A stretch of DNA of 43,845 nt from an uncultured Centipeda sp. (GCA_905372865.1 CAJPQT010000021.1:1-43845), one strand, 5' to 3'; positions 17,593 through 25,796 are shown, counted from the first letter of the stretch. Numbers and translations are program-made. The notes: generated from the sequence alone by a model not told the origin.

Positions 17593-17973
17593 ATGTATAC
17601 ATTACGTGTCGAGGGTGCATTTGAGGCGGCGCACCGCGTCGTGAATTATCCCGGCAAATGCGACCGCCTGCATGGGCACAACTGGGTGGTCGAGGCAACG
17701 TTTCAGGGAACGCAGCTCGATGAACTCGGAATGCTGATCGACTTCAAGATTGCGAAAAAGGCACTTGCCGAAATATTGGACGAGTTCGATCACTACTATC
17801 TGAACGATTTCCACCCGTTCAACGAGGGGGTAAATCCTACGGCGGAGAATCTCGCGCGCATTATCTACGAAAGACTTGAAGCACGCACCGAGGTGCAGAC
17901 ATCCCCTGCGGAGCTGACCGCTCTGACCGTCTGGGAGTCGCCGAAGTCCTCTGTCACCTATACGAAGCACTGA
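17593..17973 (+). CDS. queD: 6-carboxy-5,6,7,8-tetrahydropterin synthase
   Basis: A 126-residue enzyme of the PTPS/QueD family that converts 7,8-dihydroneopterin triphosphate to 6-carboxytetrahydropterin in queuosine (preQ0) synthesis. The zinc ligands His14, His27 and His29 lie in AAHRV and RLHGHNW, and the catalytic Cys23 in GKCDRLHGH. Downstream motifs are MLIDFKIAK, FDHYYLND and PTAENLARII, with a closing VWESP. The length is typical (about 120). Shine-Dalgarno AAAGGAG precedes the ATG. It starts a short two-gene unit with queE, which uses its product. No preQ1 riboswitch fits in the 17 bases between the terminator and the start. Confidence 0.95.
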   Translation: MYTLRVEGAFEAAHRVVNYPGKCDRLHGHNWVVEATFQGTQLDELGMLIDFKIAKKALAEILDEFDHYYLNDFHPFNEGVNPTAENLARIIYERLEARTEVQTSPAELTALTVWESPKSSVTYTKH

Positions 17974-17974
17974 T

Positions 17975-18706
17975 ATGCGCGAGAACATCATCGAGATCTT
18001 TTCCTCCATACAAGGGGAGGGGAAATACGTCGGCTGTCGTCAGATTTTCGTGCGCCTTGAGGGATGTAACCTCGACTGCACTTACTGCGATACAGAGAAC
18101 GAGATCGGTCGGCATCCCACCTGCATGGTCGAGGAGCGGGCGGGTACGCATGAACTCATTCCATACGAAAATCCTCTTTCGGTGGAGCAGGTAGCGGAGA
18201 TCGTCGCACGTCTTACGGGCGATGTCCCGCATCACTCTCTCAGCATCACGGGCGGGGAGCCGCTGCTCCATGTTCCGTTTATCAAGGAGCTTGCGGCGCA
18301 TATCGACCTGCCCATTTTCCTGGAAACAAATGGAACGCTCGACAGAGCTCTTGCAGAGTGCATTGACTGCATTTCGCACATCAGCATGGATCTGAAACTT
18401 CCCGATGTTCTGTCCGCGCCCGTTTGGGATGCGCACGCACGCTTTCTCAAGGTTGCACACGCAGTGGATGTCTATGTCAAGGTTGTTGTCGCGGCAGAGA
18501 CGCGAGCAAAGGATGTGGAGCATGCGGCGCACCTTGTCGCTAACATCGCACCCGCGACGCTCCTCATCCTCCAACCCGTCACGCCCTACGGCGGCTGCAC
18601 CGCACCCACACCCGCACGCCTCCTTGAGCTCCAACGCATCGCCCTGCGCCATCTGTCGGATGTCCGAATCATCCCGCAGACCCATCGGATGATGGATTTG
18701 TTTTAG
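17975..18706 (+). CDS. queE: 7-carboxy-7-deazaguanine synthase
   Basis: A 243-residue radical SAM enzyme that rearranges 6-carboxytetrahydropterin to 7-carboxy-7-deazaguanine, the step after QueD. It opens with the QueE-typical IFSSIQGEGKYVGCRQIFVR; the cluster motif is Cys31-xxx-Cys35-xx-Cys38 (CNLDCTYC) with CDTE after it. ITGGEPLLH is the SAM-binding GGE segment and LETNGT a further QueE motif. It starts 1 bp after queD. The C-terminus ends in a run rich in Pro, Cys and Thr (TPYGGCTAPTPARLLEL), within the family range. The next steps (QueC) and the first (FolE2) are encoded 16 kb downstream. Confidence 0.94.
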   Translation: MRENIIEIFSSIQGEGKYVGCRQIFVRLEGCNLDCTYCDTENEIGRHPTCMVEERAGTHELIPYENPLSVEQVAEIVARLTGDVPHHSLSITGGEPLLHVPFIKELAAHIDLPIFLETNGTLDRALAECIDCISHISMDLKLPDVLSAPVWDAHARFLKVAHAVDVYVKVVVAAETRAKDVEHAAHLVANIAPATLLILQPVTPYGGCTAPTPARLLELQRIALRHLSDVRIIPQTHRMMDLF

Positions 18707-18779
18707 GGTGGAAATTCTGTTAGAAGTGTTAGCGGTCTCAAAAAATAGATACGAAAGTATAGGACGGTGATTATACACG

Positions 18780-19103
18780 TTATAAAAAGCCGACATTCTT
18801 TTTCGTTTCTTCAAGGTTACCTGGGATGATTTTTCCTTCTTTCCACAATCTGTAATGCTCCCTCATGCAGTTTCCACAGGGGCGAAAACCGGCGGCAATG
18901 GCAGTGGCTTCATCTTTGAAAAAGACACGGTGAGCAACGTATACTTCTCCGTATTTTCCACGCAGTGTGGCAATGGCTGACGGACAGTCCATTCGTCCAT
19001 AGATTTTGTCTTTTCCGTTTCCGCCGAGACTTCCCTTTTCAGTGGAAAGGTACTCCTGTCCGTTTTCATCCATCAGTTTGTATAGTTTCTTTTCGTTGGT
19101 CAT
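18780..19103 (-). CDS. Small Ada-metal-binding-domain-like protein (repair function doubtful)
   Basis: A 107-residue protein on the minus strand. Its centre resembles the N-terminal metal-binding domain of the Ada DNA-repair protein: KIYGRMDCPSA aligns with Ada's IYCRPSCPS, and AIAAGFRPCGNCMREH with its AAGFRPCKRC. Only three of the four zinc Cys are present (Cys40, Cys76, Cys79). Gly36 stands where Ada has the methyl-accepting Cys38, so phosphotriester repair is unlikely. No methyltransferase or AraC domain follows. The residue-19103 start (MTNEKK) has a weak AAGAGAG upstream; a longer start at 19130 lacks any ribosome site. It lies convergent to queE at the edge of an AT-rich islet. The function is unknown. 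Confidence 0.7.
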   Translation of the reverse strand: MTNEKKLYKLMDENGQEYLSTEKGSLGGNGKDKIYGRMDCPSAIATLRGKYGEVYVAHRVFFKDEATAIAAGFRPCGNCMREHYRLWKEGKIIPGNLEETKKNVGFL

Positions 19104-19211
19104 AGTGTTCTCTCTTTCATTCATCTGCATTGTTTGGTATTTTGCGAAATGAAGATCATTTACCTTCTTTGGCAGATGTCGAGAAGGTCTTCGTGTGCCT
19201 TTCGGGAACAG

Positions 19212-19547
19212 TTAGGCAAATGTGATTTGAAAATATATCCCATTATTTTCATTGTTGTATGTTAAAAATGAGCAGAAAAACGTATTATCTTGTTCTGTAA
19301 TAGAATATATGCCACCATTGCTATATGCTATAAAAGAGATGAAATCGAAAAAGATTTCTCTCACTGTGACACGCTTTGGTTGAATCTCTTTATCTATTTT
19401 CACGCTGATTTTATAGATGGCTTCTTCGGTAAAATAATGATAATTCTTTATTCTGGAATCAGAAGAGAAAAAAGCGTTCAATTCTGAGGATACTCCTGTA
19501 ACCAAATTATAGGAAATTGTATTTGTATCAAAAAATATATTATCCAT
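19212..19547 (-). CDS. Hypothetical protein, AT-rich islet
   Basis: A 111-residue acidic-to-neutral protein that I do not recognise. It is rich in Asn, Ile and Phe, has no signal peptide, no membrane helix and no clear motif; it contains the stretch FDFISFIAYSNGGIYSI near residue 70. A Shine-Dalgarno (AGGAG) lies about 12 bases upstream of the ATG on the minus strand, supporting a real gene. Base composition is far more AT-rich than the rest of the window, as is that of the broken gene upstream of it. Size and setting resemble orphan immunity genes of polymorphic toxin loci, but nothing in the sequence proves that. Confidence 0.5.
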   Translation of the reverse strand: MDNIFFDTNTISYNLVTGVSSELNAFFSSDSRIKNYHYFTEEAIYKISVKIDKEIQPKRVTVREIFFDFISFIAYSNGGIYSITEQDNTFFCSFLTYNNENNGIYFQITFA

Positions 19548-19615
19548 GCGAAGATGCTCCTATTCATTTTACTTTAAAAATTTGTATTCGATCAACCGAG
19601 GGGCAATATGACAAG

Positions 19616-20089
19616 TCACTCTATATCATGAAAGACAATATGTTTGGAATCCCCGTCTTCATAAGAAATAAAGCGCCAAAACTCATCTTTGACAGATTCC
19701 TCAATGAATGTCTGAAATACAATGCCATTTTCGAGCAATAGAGTAATATCCCATGTATCGGAAAAATTGACTTTTGTTACCCTCACGCCGCGAGATAAAT
19801 TCATATTCAGTGCTTTCACTTTTTCATCGTACCCACTGTTATCATCATTTCCTATGTCAAATAGCTTTGTCTCATCGAAGCGTCTATACATATCACCGGA
19901 AGCCAAAATGATTTTATTGTTTTGTAGGAATCTTCATGCACATTGAACGACAAGATAGTACAAATGCTTTTCTTTGCCCTTTGCTTTAATTTTATCTCCA
20001 AAACCAATCCAAACGGTCAACCCTCCTTTTCCAACCTCTGAAGAAGTTATGTTTTTCAGTATGTTGGATATGAATTCAAAATCATTCAT
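19616..20089 (-). pseudogene. Unknown 157-codon gene interrupted by one in-frame TGA
   Basis: On the minus strand an ATG at 20089, with a strong Shine-Dalgarno (AAAAGGAGC), opens a frame that reads 51 codons, meets TGA at 19936-19934, then continues in the same frame for 105 more codons to TGA at 19616. Both halves look coding: the first ends KHLYYLVVQCA and the second continues RFLQNNKIILASGDMYRRF. A single change of TGG (Trp) to TGA would explain the break; a sequencing error is also possible. The protein family is not recognised. A separate start at TTG 19906 has no obvious ribosome site. The gene is AT-rich and lies 68 bp upstream of the hypothetical gene at 19547. Confidence 0.6.
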
Positions 20090-20234
20090 TTATGTGCTCC
20101 TTTTGATGTTGGGGATTCTTGAGTATTATTTTAGCTATTTAGTAGATAAGCGGTGCAAATGCTTTAGAGGATACTTCGACTTCATTGTAAACATATCCTT
20201 CTCATGATAAGTTTCTCTTGTTACAGAAAAACTA

Positions 20235-20264
20235 TTGACGTGTATGATAAACTAAACGGATAGT
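20235..20264 (+). promoter_or_regulatory. Candidate promoter for the amidohydrolase gene
   Basis: TTGACG (five of six to TTGACA) with an 18-bp spacer to GATAGT (four of six). The site lies in the AT-rich gap 34 bp before the gene, where a new transcription unit must begin because the upstream genes are on the opposite strand. Confidence 0.35.
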
Positions 20265-20297
20265 GATTCCTTAGTTATTTTTAGAAAGTGAATATAC

Positions 20298-21119
20298 ATG
20301 AAGATCATTGATGCCCATCTGCACTTTGGCAGAGGGGAGTATTTTGATACCGTGGCGCGGGCGGCAGGGCACGAGAATACGGAGGAGGCTCTGCGCCGTG
20401 ACTTTCGTGCGTCGAACATTGTCCACGGCATCATCATGGGCAATCTGCCTGTGGAGGAGACGAATCCGAACTATCCCGACATCTTTCATTACTGCGTGGG
20501 CATCGGGGGCGACGGTGTGACGGAGATCGCGGAGGGGCGCATCGAAAAGCTTCTGCCCGCGCTCGAACAGCACCTAAAAAATGAGCGATGCGTCGGCATC
20601 AAGCTCTATCCGGGCTATCATTATTTCTATATCTATGACGATATGCTTGCGCCCGTCTACGAGCTTGCCGCGCAGTACAAGAAGCCCGTTGCCGTGCACA
20701 CGGGGCTGACGGCGACGGAGAAGGCGCTGCTCAAATACGCGCACCCGAATGTGATGGATGAGGCGGCGACGAAGTTTCGTGCGGTGCATTTTGTCATGTG
20801 CCATTTTGGCGAACCGTATTTCACGGACGCAGTCGCCGTGATGGAGAAGAATCCGAATGTGAGTGCCGATCTCTCGGGGATGCTTGCGGGTAAAATTCAG
20901 GATTTTGAGCTATTCTGTACGCGCAAGAAGTTCTACATCGAGCAGCTGCACGGCTGGCTCGCTTATCTCAACGCCTATGACCGTCTCATGTTCGGGACGG
21001 ACTGGCCGCTTGCGAATTTTGACGACTACATTGCCTTCACGAAGCTGCTCATTCCCGAAGAATATTGGAATACGGTGTTCTATGACAATGCCGTGCGAAT
21101 CTATCATTTGCACATATAA
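20298..21119 (+). CDS. Amidohydrolase-family (TIM-barrel) metal-dependent hydrolase
   Basis: A 273-residue protein of the amidohydrolase_2 (ACMSD-like) group. The metal-binding HxH is at His7 and His9 (IIDAHLHFG). Further family marks are VGIKLYPGYHY, VAVHTG (barrel His), FVMCHFGEPYF (a second metal or substrate His) and MFGTDWPLANF (catalytic Asp) near the C-terminus, followed by VFYDNAVRIY, the usual ending. Members hydrolyse or decarboxylate small cyclic or acidic substrates; the substrate here cannot be named. It starts a plus-strand unit and precedes def by 16 bp, though no functional link with def is known to me. Confidence 0.85.
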   Translation: MKIIDAHLHFGRGEYFDTVARAAGHENTEEALRRDFRASNIVHGIIMGNLPVEETNPNYPDIFHYCVGIGGDGVTEIAEGRIEKLLPALEQHLKNERCVGIKLYPGYHYFYIYDDMLAPVYELAAQYKKPVAVHTGLTATEKALLKYAHPNVMDEAATKFRAVHFVMCHFGEPYFTDAVAVMEKNPNVSADLSGMLAGKIQDFELFCTRKKFYIEQLHGWLAYLNAYDRLMFGTDWPLANFDDYIAFTKLLIPEEYWNTVFYDNAVRIYHLHI

Positions 21120-21135
21120 AAATAAGGATAAATCT

Positions 21136-21606
21136 ATGGCGATACTGGAAATCAAAAAGGCGGGCGATCCCGTCTTGAAACAGGTGGCAGAACCGATTGA
21201 ACGGCTTACAAAGCGGCATCGGCAGCTACTCGACGATATGGCGGAGACAATGTACTCCGCCGATGGCGTGGGGCTTGCCGCACCGCAGGTGGGCAAGTCG
21301 CTGCGCATCGTGGTGATCGATGTGCAGGACGAGCATGGTCTGCTTGAACTCGTCAATCCCGTCATTACGATGCGCGAAGGTTCTGTGGTGGACTCGGAGG
21401 GGTGTCTCTCCGTGCCGCAGGTCTACGGTGATGTAGAGCGTGCGGAACGCGTGACGGTGGAGTATACGGATCGGCGCAGCCGCAGGCGCAGCCTGACGGC
21501 AGAGGGACTTCTCGCGCGCTGCATTCAACACGAGTGCGACCACCTCGATGGCAGACTGTTCATCGACATCGCCGTGCGCCTGCGCAAGGAAGAGGAAAAG
21601 GGGTGA
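21136..21606 (+). CDS. def: Peptide deformylase
   Basis: A 156-residue metalloenzyme that removes the N-formyl group from nascent proteins. The three deformylase motifs are complete: GVGLAAPQVG (44-53), EGCLSVP with metal ligand Cys90, and HECDH (His132, Glu133, His136). Length and spacing fit type I enzymes. The ATG at 21136 gives the conserved start MAILEIKKAGDPVL; the frame stays open further upstream but without family similarity. Its stop overlaps the GTG start of fmt (GTGA), coupling removal and addition of the formyl group, the standard def-fmt order. Confidence 0.96.
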   Translation: MAILEIKKAGDPVLKQVAEPIERLTKRHRQLLDDMAETMYSADGVGLAAPQVGKSLRIVVIDVQDEHGLLELVNPVITMREGSVVDSEGCLSVPQVYGDVERAERVTVEYTDRRSRRRSLTAEGLLARCIQHECDHLDGRLFIDIAVRLRKEEEKG

Positions 21607-22550
21607 CAAAATTGCGTGTCATCTTTATGGGAACGCCGGATTTTGCCGTGCCGACGCTCGCGGCGATTGCGGCACGATCCGATCTCGCGGAAGTCGCTGC
21701 CGTCGTCACACAGCCCGACCGTCCGCGCGGACGTGGGCAGAAGCTCGTGGCGTCCCCCGTGAAGGCGTGGGCAGCGGCGCATGATATCCCCGTGCTTCAG
21801 CCCGTGCGCGCACGCGATGCGGCGTTTGTTACCGCATTTCGGGATTTGAAACCCGATGTGGCGGTCGTCGTCGCGTTCGGTCAGATCCTCTCGCAGGAGG
21901 TGTTGGACGTGCCTGTGCACGGCTGCATCAATGTGCATGCCTCGCTCCTGCCGAAGTATCGCGGCGCAGCACCGATTCAGCACGCGATCATGGCAGGGGA
22001 GCATATGACGGGGATTACGACGATGCAGATGGATGCGGGGCTTGATACGGGCGATATGCTCCTGCGGAGAGAAGTCCCCATCCATGCGGATACAACGTAT
22101 GGTCAGCTTCACGACACACTGATGGAGACGGGGGCAAGTCTTCTCGTCGAGACGCTTGAACGGCTTGCGGCAGGGACGCTCGTGCGCACGCCGCAGACGG
22201 GGGAATCCTGCTATGCCGCGCGCATCACGCGCGAGACGACGGTGATGGACTGGTCGAAAAAGGCGCAGGAGCTCGATGCTCTTGTGCGCGGATTGAACCC
22301 TGTGCCCTATGCGCAGACGAGCCTTGACGGCGCAGTCTACAAGATCGGTGCGCTGCGTTTGACGGGACATGCGGCAAGTGTGCCGTCGGGGACGATTGTC
22401 GCCGCCGACCGCAAGGCAGGGCTTATCGTTGCCACGGGGGATGAGAATGTGGAAATCACGGAGATTCAAGCCCCCGGCAAGAAGATGATGGAGGTGCGTG
22501 CCTTTTTGAATGGTTATACGCTTCCCGTTGGCGGAAGGTTTTCATCATGA
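21603..22550 (+). CDS. fmt: Methionyl-tRNA formyltransferase
   Basis: A 315-residue enzyme that formylates initiator Met-tRNA using 10-formyltetrahydrofolate. It begins VIFMGTPDFAVPTL; the catalytic block is NVHASLLPKYRGAAPIQHAI (Asn, His and the SLLP signature), followed by GITTMQMDAGLDTGD with the catalytic Asp. The C-terminal ~105 residues form the tRNA-binding domain. The start is GTG at 21603, overlapping def by 4 bases, which gives the conserved N-terminus at residue 6. Upstream in-frame codons lie within def and are not used. Confidence 0.95.
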   Translation: MTKLRVIFMGTPDFAVPTLAAIAARSDLAEVAAVVTQPDRPRGRGQKLVASPVKAWAAAHDIPVLQPVRARDAAFVTAFRDLKPDVAVVVAFGQILSQEVLDVPVHGCINVHASLLPKYRGAAPIQHAIMAGEHMTGITTMQMDAGLDTGDMLLRREVPIHADTTYGQLHDTLMETGASLLVETLERLAAGTLVRTPQTGESCYAARITRETTVMDWSKKAQELDALVRGLNPVPYAQTSLDGAVYKIGALRLTGHAASVPSGTIVAADRKAGLIVATGDENVEITEIQAPGKKMMEVRAFLNGYTLPVGGRFSS

Positions 22551-23389
22551 GTATGCAGACATTGACGGTGAACGGCAAGACGGCGGGGGAGAAAAAGACC
22601 ATCGCACTGCCGTCCCGCCCGAAAAAGCGCCTCTTTATCGGTATGCTGCTCCTTGTGACGGTGCTTGCGGCGATGCTCCTCTTTGGGATCTGGTACATCG
22701 GCGTGCCGGGGCTCGAGCGGATCCAGCCCGCGCTGCCGTGGGCGATTGGGGGCGTGCTGACGCTCCTTGTCCTCGCTTCCTTCTTTGGTATCTTCAACAT
22801 TGTGCTCGCGATTGCGGGGCTGCCCTATCTGCCGTGGATGAAGCGGCAGACGTACGAGCTCATCAATCTGCTTTTTCCTGCAGCCGTGCGCATCGGCGCA
22901 GTATTCGGCGTGAAGCGGCGGAAGCTCGAGGGATCGTTTATTGCGGTGAGCAATCTGCTCTTTCACCGCATGCACATCCGCGTGCCCGCGAACCGTCTGC
23001 TCGTCGTCACGCCGCACTGTCTGCAGCTCGCGAGCTGTCCGCACAAGGTGACGCGCGACCCGAACAACTGCAAGCGGTGCGGCGGCTGCAATATCGGCGA
23101 CCTCGTGGCGCTCGCCGAGGAGATGGGCTTTCACTTCTTCGTGGCGACGGGAGGCACGCTTGCGCGCCAGATCATCTACAATATGCGCCCGAAGGCGGTG
23201 CTTGCGATTGCGTGTGAGCGCGATCTGATGAGCGGCATACAGGATGTCTTTCCACTGCCGGCGGTCGGCGTGCTCAACATCCGCCCGAACGGCCCGTGCT
23301 ACAACACAAGCGTGGATATGAACGAGGTGCGCCGACAGCTCGAGGAGATCATTGAGCCGGAATCGGGAAATGCGAGGAAGGGCGCATAA
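22547..23389 (+). CDS. DUF116-family membrane protein with Cys-rich motif
   Basis: A 280-residue protein with two N-terminal membrane helices (residues ~30-52 and ~62-88), then a cytoplasmic DUF116 domain. The domain has a Cys-rich stretch, CLQLASCPHKVTRD followed by NCKRCGGCNIGDL, that looks able to hold an Fe-S cluster or metal, and later VLAIACERDLMSGIQD and NIRPNGPCYNTSVD. DUF116 genes often sit between fmt and rsmB in clostridia and Negativicutes, as here (4-base overlap with fmt; shared base with rsmB). The role is unknown; a metal- or redox-linked function is suggested only by the cysteines. Confidence 0.85.
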   Translation: MSMQTLTVNGKTAGEKKTIALPSRPKKRLFIGMLLLVTVLAAMLLFGIWYIGVPGLERIQPALPWAIGGVLTLLVLASFFGIFNIVLAIAGLPYLPWMKRQTYELINLLFPAAVRIGAVFGVKRRKLEGSFIAVSNLLFHRMHIRVPANRLLVVTPHCLQLASCPHKVTRDPNNCKRCGGCNIGDLVALAEEMGFHFFVATGGTLARQIIYNMRPKAVLAIACERDLMSGIQDVFPLPAVGVLNIRPNGPCYNTSVDMNEVRRQLEEIIEPESGNARKGA

Positions 23390-24735
23390 TGCAGAGGTAT
23401 CGTGAGGAAAAAATCGATCGTGTGCGGGAGCTTGCAATGCAGGTGCTCCAACGGGTACACGCTGCGGATGCGTATGCCAATGTAGCCCTTGCGGAAACGC
23501 TGCGCGAGGTGCGGCTGACGGAGCGCGACCGCCGCTTTTTGACGGAGCTCGTCTACGGCACGGTCAAGGCAGGCGCATCGCTCGACTACATGATCGGACG
23601 CTATGTCGCCGACCTCCGCAAGGCGCAGCCCGCCATTCGCGAACTCCTGCGTCTGGGATTCTACCAGCTTTTCTGTATGGATCGCGTGCCGCCGTCTGCC
23701 GCATGCAACACGGCGGTGGAACTGGCGAAAAAACATGGGCGCAGGGGCGCGGACGCGTTCGTCAACGGTGTCCTCCGCGCGGCACTGCGCGAGCCGGAGC
23801 GTGCGGCATTTCCTACGGGACGGGACGCACGCTCCCTTGCTCTGCGCACATGGCATCCGCAGTGGATGGTGGACCGCTGGATTCGTTCCTACGGATACGA
23901 GCGGACGGAGGCACTCTGTCGCTGCAACAATACGAGTGCGCCGCTCTCCGTGCGTGTGAATACGCTGCGTACAAATCGGGATGCTCTGATGGCGCAGCTT
24001 GCGGCGGCGGGGGCGCAGGTGCGTACCTCTGCATGGGTGCCGGACGGCATTGTGCTCGCCGCGCATGGGGCACTCGATGAGCTCGCGGCTCTGCGTGAGG
24101 GGCTGGCACAGGTACAGGATGAGAGCTCCATGCTTGTCGCGCATGTGCTCGGCGCAGAGCCGGGCATGACAGTCATCGATGCCTGTGCTGCTCCGGGAGG
24201 AAAGACGACCCATATTGCACAGCGTATGGAGAACTGCGGGCGCATCCTCGCGTTCGACATCTACGAGGAGAAGATCCGCCGCATTGAGCACAATGCGAAA
24301 CGGCTCGGCATCTCCATCATCGAGACGCAGATGCGCGACGCACGCGAGATCGGCGCGGCGTATGCGGAACAGGCGGATCGCGTGCTCGTCGATGCACCAT
24401 GCTCGGGGCTTGGCGTTCTGCGCCGCAAGCCCGATGCGCGTTGGAAGAAGAGCGCAGACGATACAAAGACACTGCCGCCGCTCCAACGTGACATCCTCGC
24501 GCGTGCGGCACAGGCAGTGAAGCGGGGCGGCATTCTCGTCTACAGCACCTGTACGATGGAGGAGTGCGAAAACGCCGCCGTCGTCAATGCGTTCTTGGAG
24601 ACGCATACAGATTTTGTACTGGAGGAGACGGGGGCGTTTCTTCCGATGCGGAAAACGGCGGAGCACATGGTGCAGATCATGCTGGAGACGGATGGCCCCG
24701 ACGGCTTCTTTATCGCACGTATGAGGCGACTATGA
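23389..24735 (+). CDS. rsmB: 16S rRNA (cytosine-967-C5)-methyltransferase
   Basis: A 448-residue rRNA methyltransferase. Residues ~10-140 form a NusB-like RNA-binding domain (AMQVLQRVHAADAYANVAL; RFLTELVYGTVK), and the rest a SAM-dependent methyltransferase with VIDACAAPGGKTTHIA (SAM site), VLVDAPCSGLGVLRRKPD (PC catalytic Cys motif) and VYSTCTMEECEN (TC Cys, second catalytic cysteine). This two-Cys arrangement defines the m5C RNA methyltransferases. The start overlaps the DUF116 stop (TAATG), and rlmN overlaps its own stop by 4 bases. Confidence 0.95.
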   Translation: MQRYREEKIDRVRELAMQVLQRVHAADAYANVALAETLREVRLTERDRRFLTELVYGTVKAGASLDYMIGRYVADLRKAQPAIRELLRLGFYQLFCMDRVPPSAACNTAVELAKKHGRRGADAFVNGVLRAALREPERAAFPTGRDARSLALRTWHPQWMVDRWIRSYGYERTEALCRCNNTSAPLSVRVNTLRTNRDALMAQLAAAGAQVRTSAWVPDGIVLAAHGALDELAALREGLAQVQDESSMLVAHVLGAEPGMTVIDACAAPGGKTTHIAQRMENCGRILAFDIYEEKIRRIEHNAKRLGISIIETQMRDAREIGAAYAEQADRVLVDAPCSGLGVLRRKPDARWKKSADDTKTLPPLQRDILARAAQAVKRGGILVYSTCTMEECENAAVVNAFLETHTDFVLEETGAFLPMRKTAEHMVQIMLETDGPDGFFIARMRRL

Positions 24736-25772
24736 ATATCTTTGGATGGACGAAGGAGCGGCTTGCCGAGGCACTCAAAGAGCATGACATTCCCCGCTTC
24801 CGCGCAGATCAGATCATCCGATGGATGTATCAGCGCGGTGCGGCTTCTTTTGATGTCATGGACAACCTCGCAAAGCCGCTGCGTGCCCAGCTTGCAGAAT
24901 ACTTTTCCATCGAACGTCCGAAGGTCGTCTCGCGTCTGCACTCATCTGACGGTGCGACGATCAAGCTGCTCTATGAGTTCGCGGACGGGCAGACGGCGGA
25001 GACGGTGCTGATGCGCCACCCGTACGGGAACAGCGTGTGCATCTCCACGCAGGCGGGCTGCCGCATGGGCTGTGCGTTCTGCGCGTCGACACTGCACGGG
25101 CTCCAGCGCAATCTGACCGAGGGGGAGATCGCGGCGCAGGTGATCGGTATTGCAGACTTCCTGCGGCAGGAGGGGGCACGGGTTGACACGATTGTCGTCA
25201 TGGGTTCGGGCGAGCCGCTTGAAAACTACGAGAACGTGATCGCGGCGCTGCGTCTGCTGCACGAGGACTATACTATTGGTCTCAGCTATCGCGGTGTGAC
25301 GCTCTCGACCTCGGGGATTGTACCCGGCATTGAGCGGTTGACGGAGGAGGGCATCCCCATCTCGCTCTCGATTTCCCTGCATGCGCCGACGGATGCACTG
25401 CGCTCTGAGATCATGCCCGTCAACCGTATGTATCCCCTTGCGGATGTACTGCGTGCAGCGCGTATGTATGCGGAGCGAACGAAGCGTCGTGTTACCTACG
25501 AGTACATTCTGATTCGTGACCTGAATGACGGTGTGCGCGAGGCGGAGCAGCTCGCAAAGCTTCTGCGCGGTCAGCTTGCGAGCGTGAACCTCATTCCAAT
25601 CAATCCCGTCGCGGAGCGCAGCCTCTTTCGTCCCGATAAGACTGCCATTCGACGCTTTCAACAAATTCTCGAGGAGCGGCACATTACGGCGACCTTGCGG
25701 CGCGAGATGGGAACGGATATACAGGCAGCGTGCGGACAGCTGCGCAACCGTCTGATGGAAGCGGGACTATAA
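24732..25772 (+). CDS. rlmN: Dual-specificity 23S rRNA A2503/tRNA A37 methyltransferase
   Basis: A 346-residue radical SAM enzyme that methylates C2 of adenosine 2503 in 23S rRNA and A37 in some tRNAs. The cluster motif is Cys110-xxx-Cys114-xx-Cys117 in CRMGCAFCAS. Conserved blocks include RHPYGNSVCISTQAGC, VVMGSGEPLENYENV, STSGIVPGI, SISLHAPTD and the C-terminal VTYEYILI...NLIPINPV. Near the end is a Cys (IQAACGQLR), the conserved residue that forms the transient RNA adduct. The ATG at 24732 overlaps rsmB by 4 bases. The frame remains open upstream inside rsmB but is not coding there. Confidence 0.95.
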   Translation: MNIFGWTKERLAEALKEHDIPRFRADQIIRWMYQRGAASFDVMDNLAKPLRAQLAEYFSIERPKVVSRLHSSDGATIKLLYEFADGQTAETVLMRHPYGNSVCISTQAGCRMGCAFCASTLHGLQRNLTEGEIAAQVIGIADFLRQEGARVDTIVVMGSGEPLENYENVIAALRLLHEDYTIGLSYRGVTLSTSGIVPGIERLTEEGIPISLSISLHAPTDALRSEIMPVNRMYPLADVLRAARMYAERTKRRVTYEYILIRDLNDGVREAEQLAKLLRGQLASVNLIPINPVAERSLFRPDKTAIRRFQQILEERHITATLRREMGTDIQAACGQLRNRLMEAGL

Positions 25773-25787
25773 ATATTTGCACTTTTA

Positions 25788-25796
25788 TGGTATGAT
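25788..25796 (+). promoter_or_regulatory. Candidate extended -10 promoter for the FHA-PP2C-kinase genes
   Basis: TGGTATGAT, a TG extension with a five-of-six TATAAT match, in the only AT-rich gap (75 bp) of this otherwise packed run. No clear -35. It would let the signalling/cell-wall genes be expressed apart from def-fmt-rsmB-rlmN. Confidence 0.45.

Noticed and set aside
19162..19188. Hairpin ACCTTCT ... AGAAGGT between two minus-strand genes
   Set aside because: A 7-bp stem with a 13-base loop and no T-tract on either strand; too weak for a terminator and no riboswitch-like features.
19934..19936. The TGA in the broken islet gene as a selenocysteine codon
   Set aside because: The surrounding protein does not resemble any selenoprotein family, and no SECIS-like stem-loop was recognised after it; a Trp-to-stop change is simpler.
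19974..20207. A 77-codon plus-strand frame in the islet
   Set aside because: It lies mostly opposite the interrupted minus-strand gene, which has a better start and ribosome site; there is none here.
20125..20230. Possible C-terminal remnant of a toxin upstream of the islet genes (minus strand, ending in TKYSKYPLKHLHRL-like residues)
   Set aside because: Only about 30 codons between stops and no recognisable family; it could be chance in AT-rich sequence.
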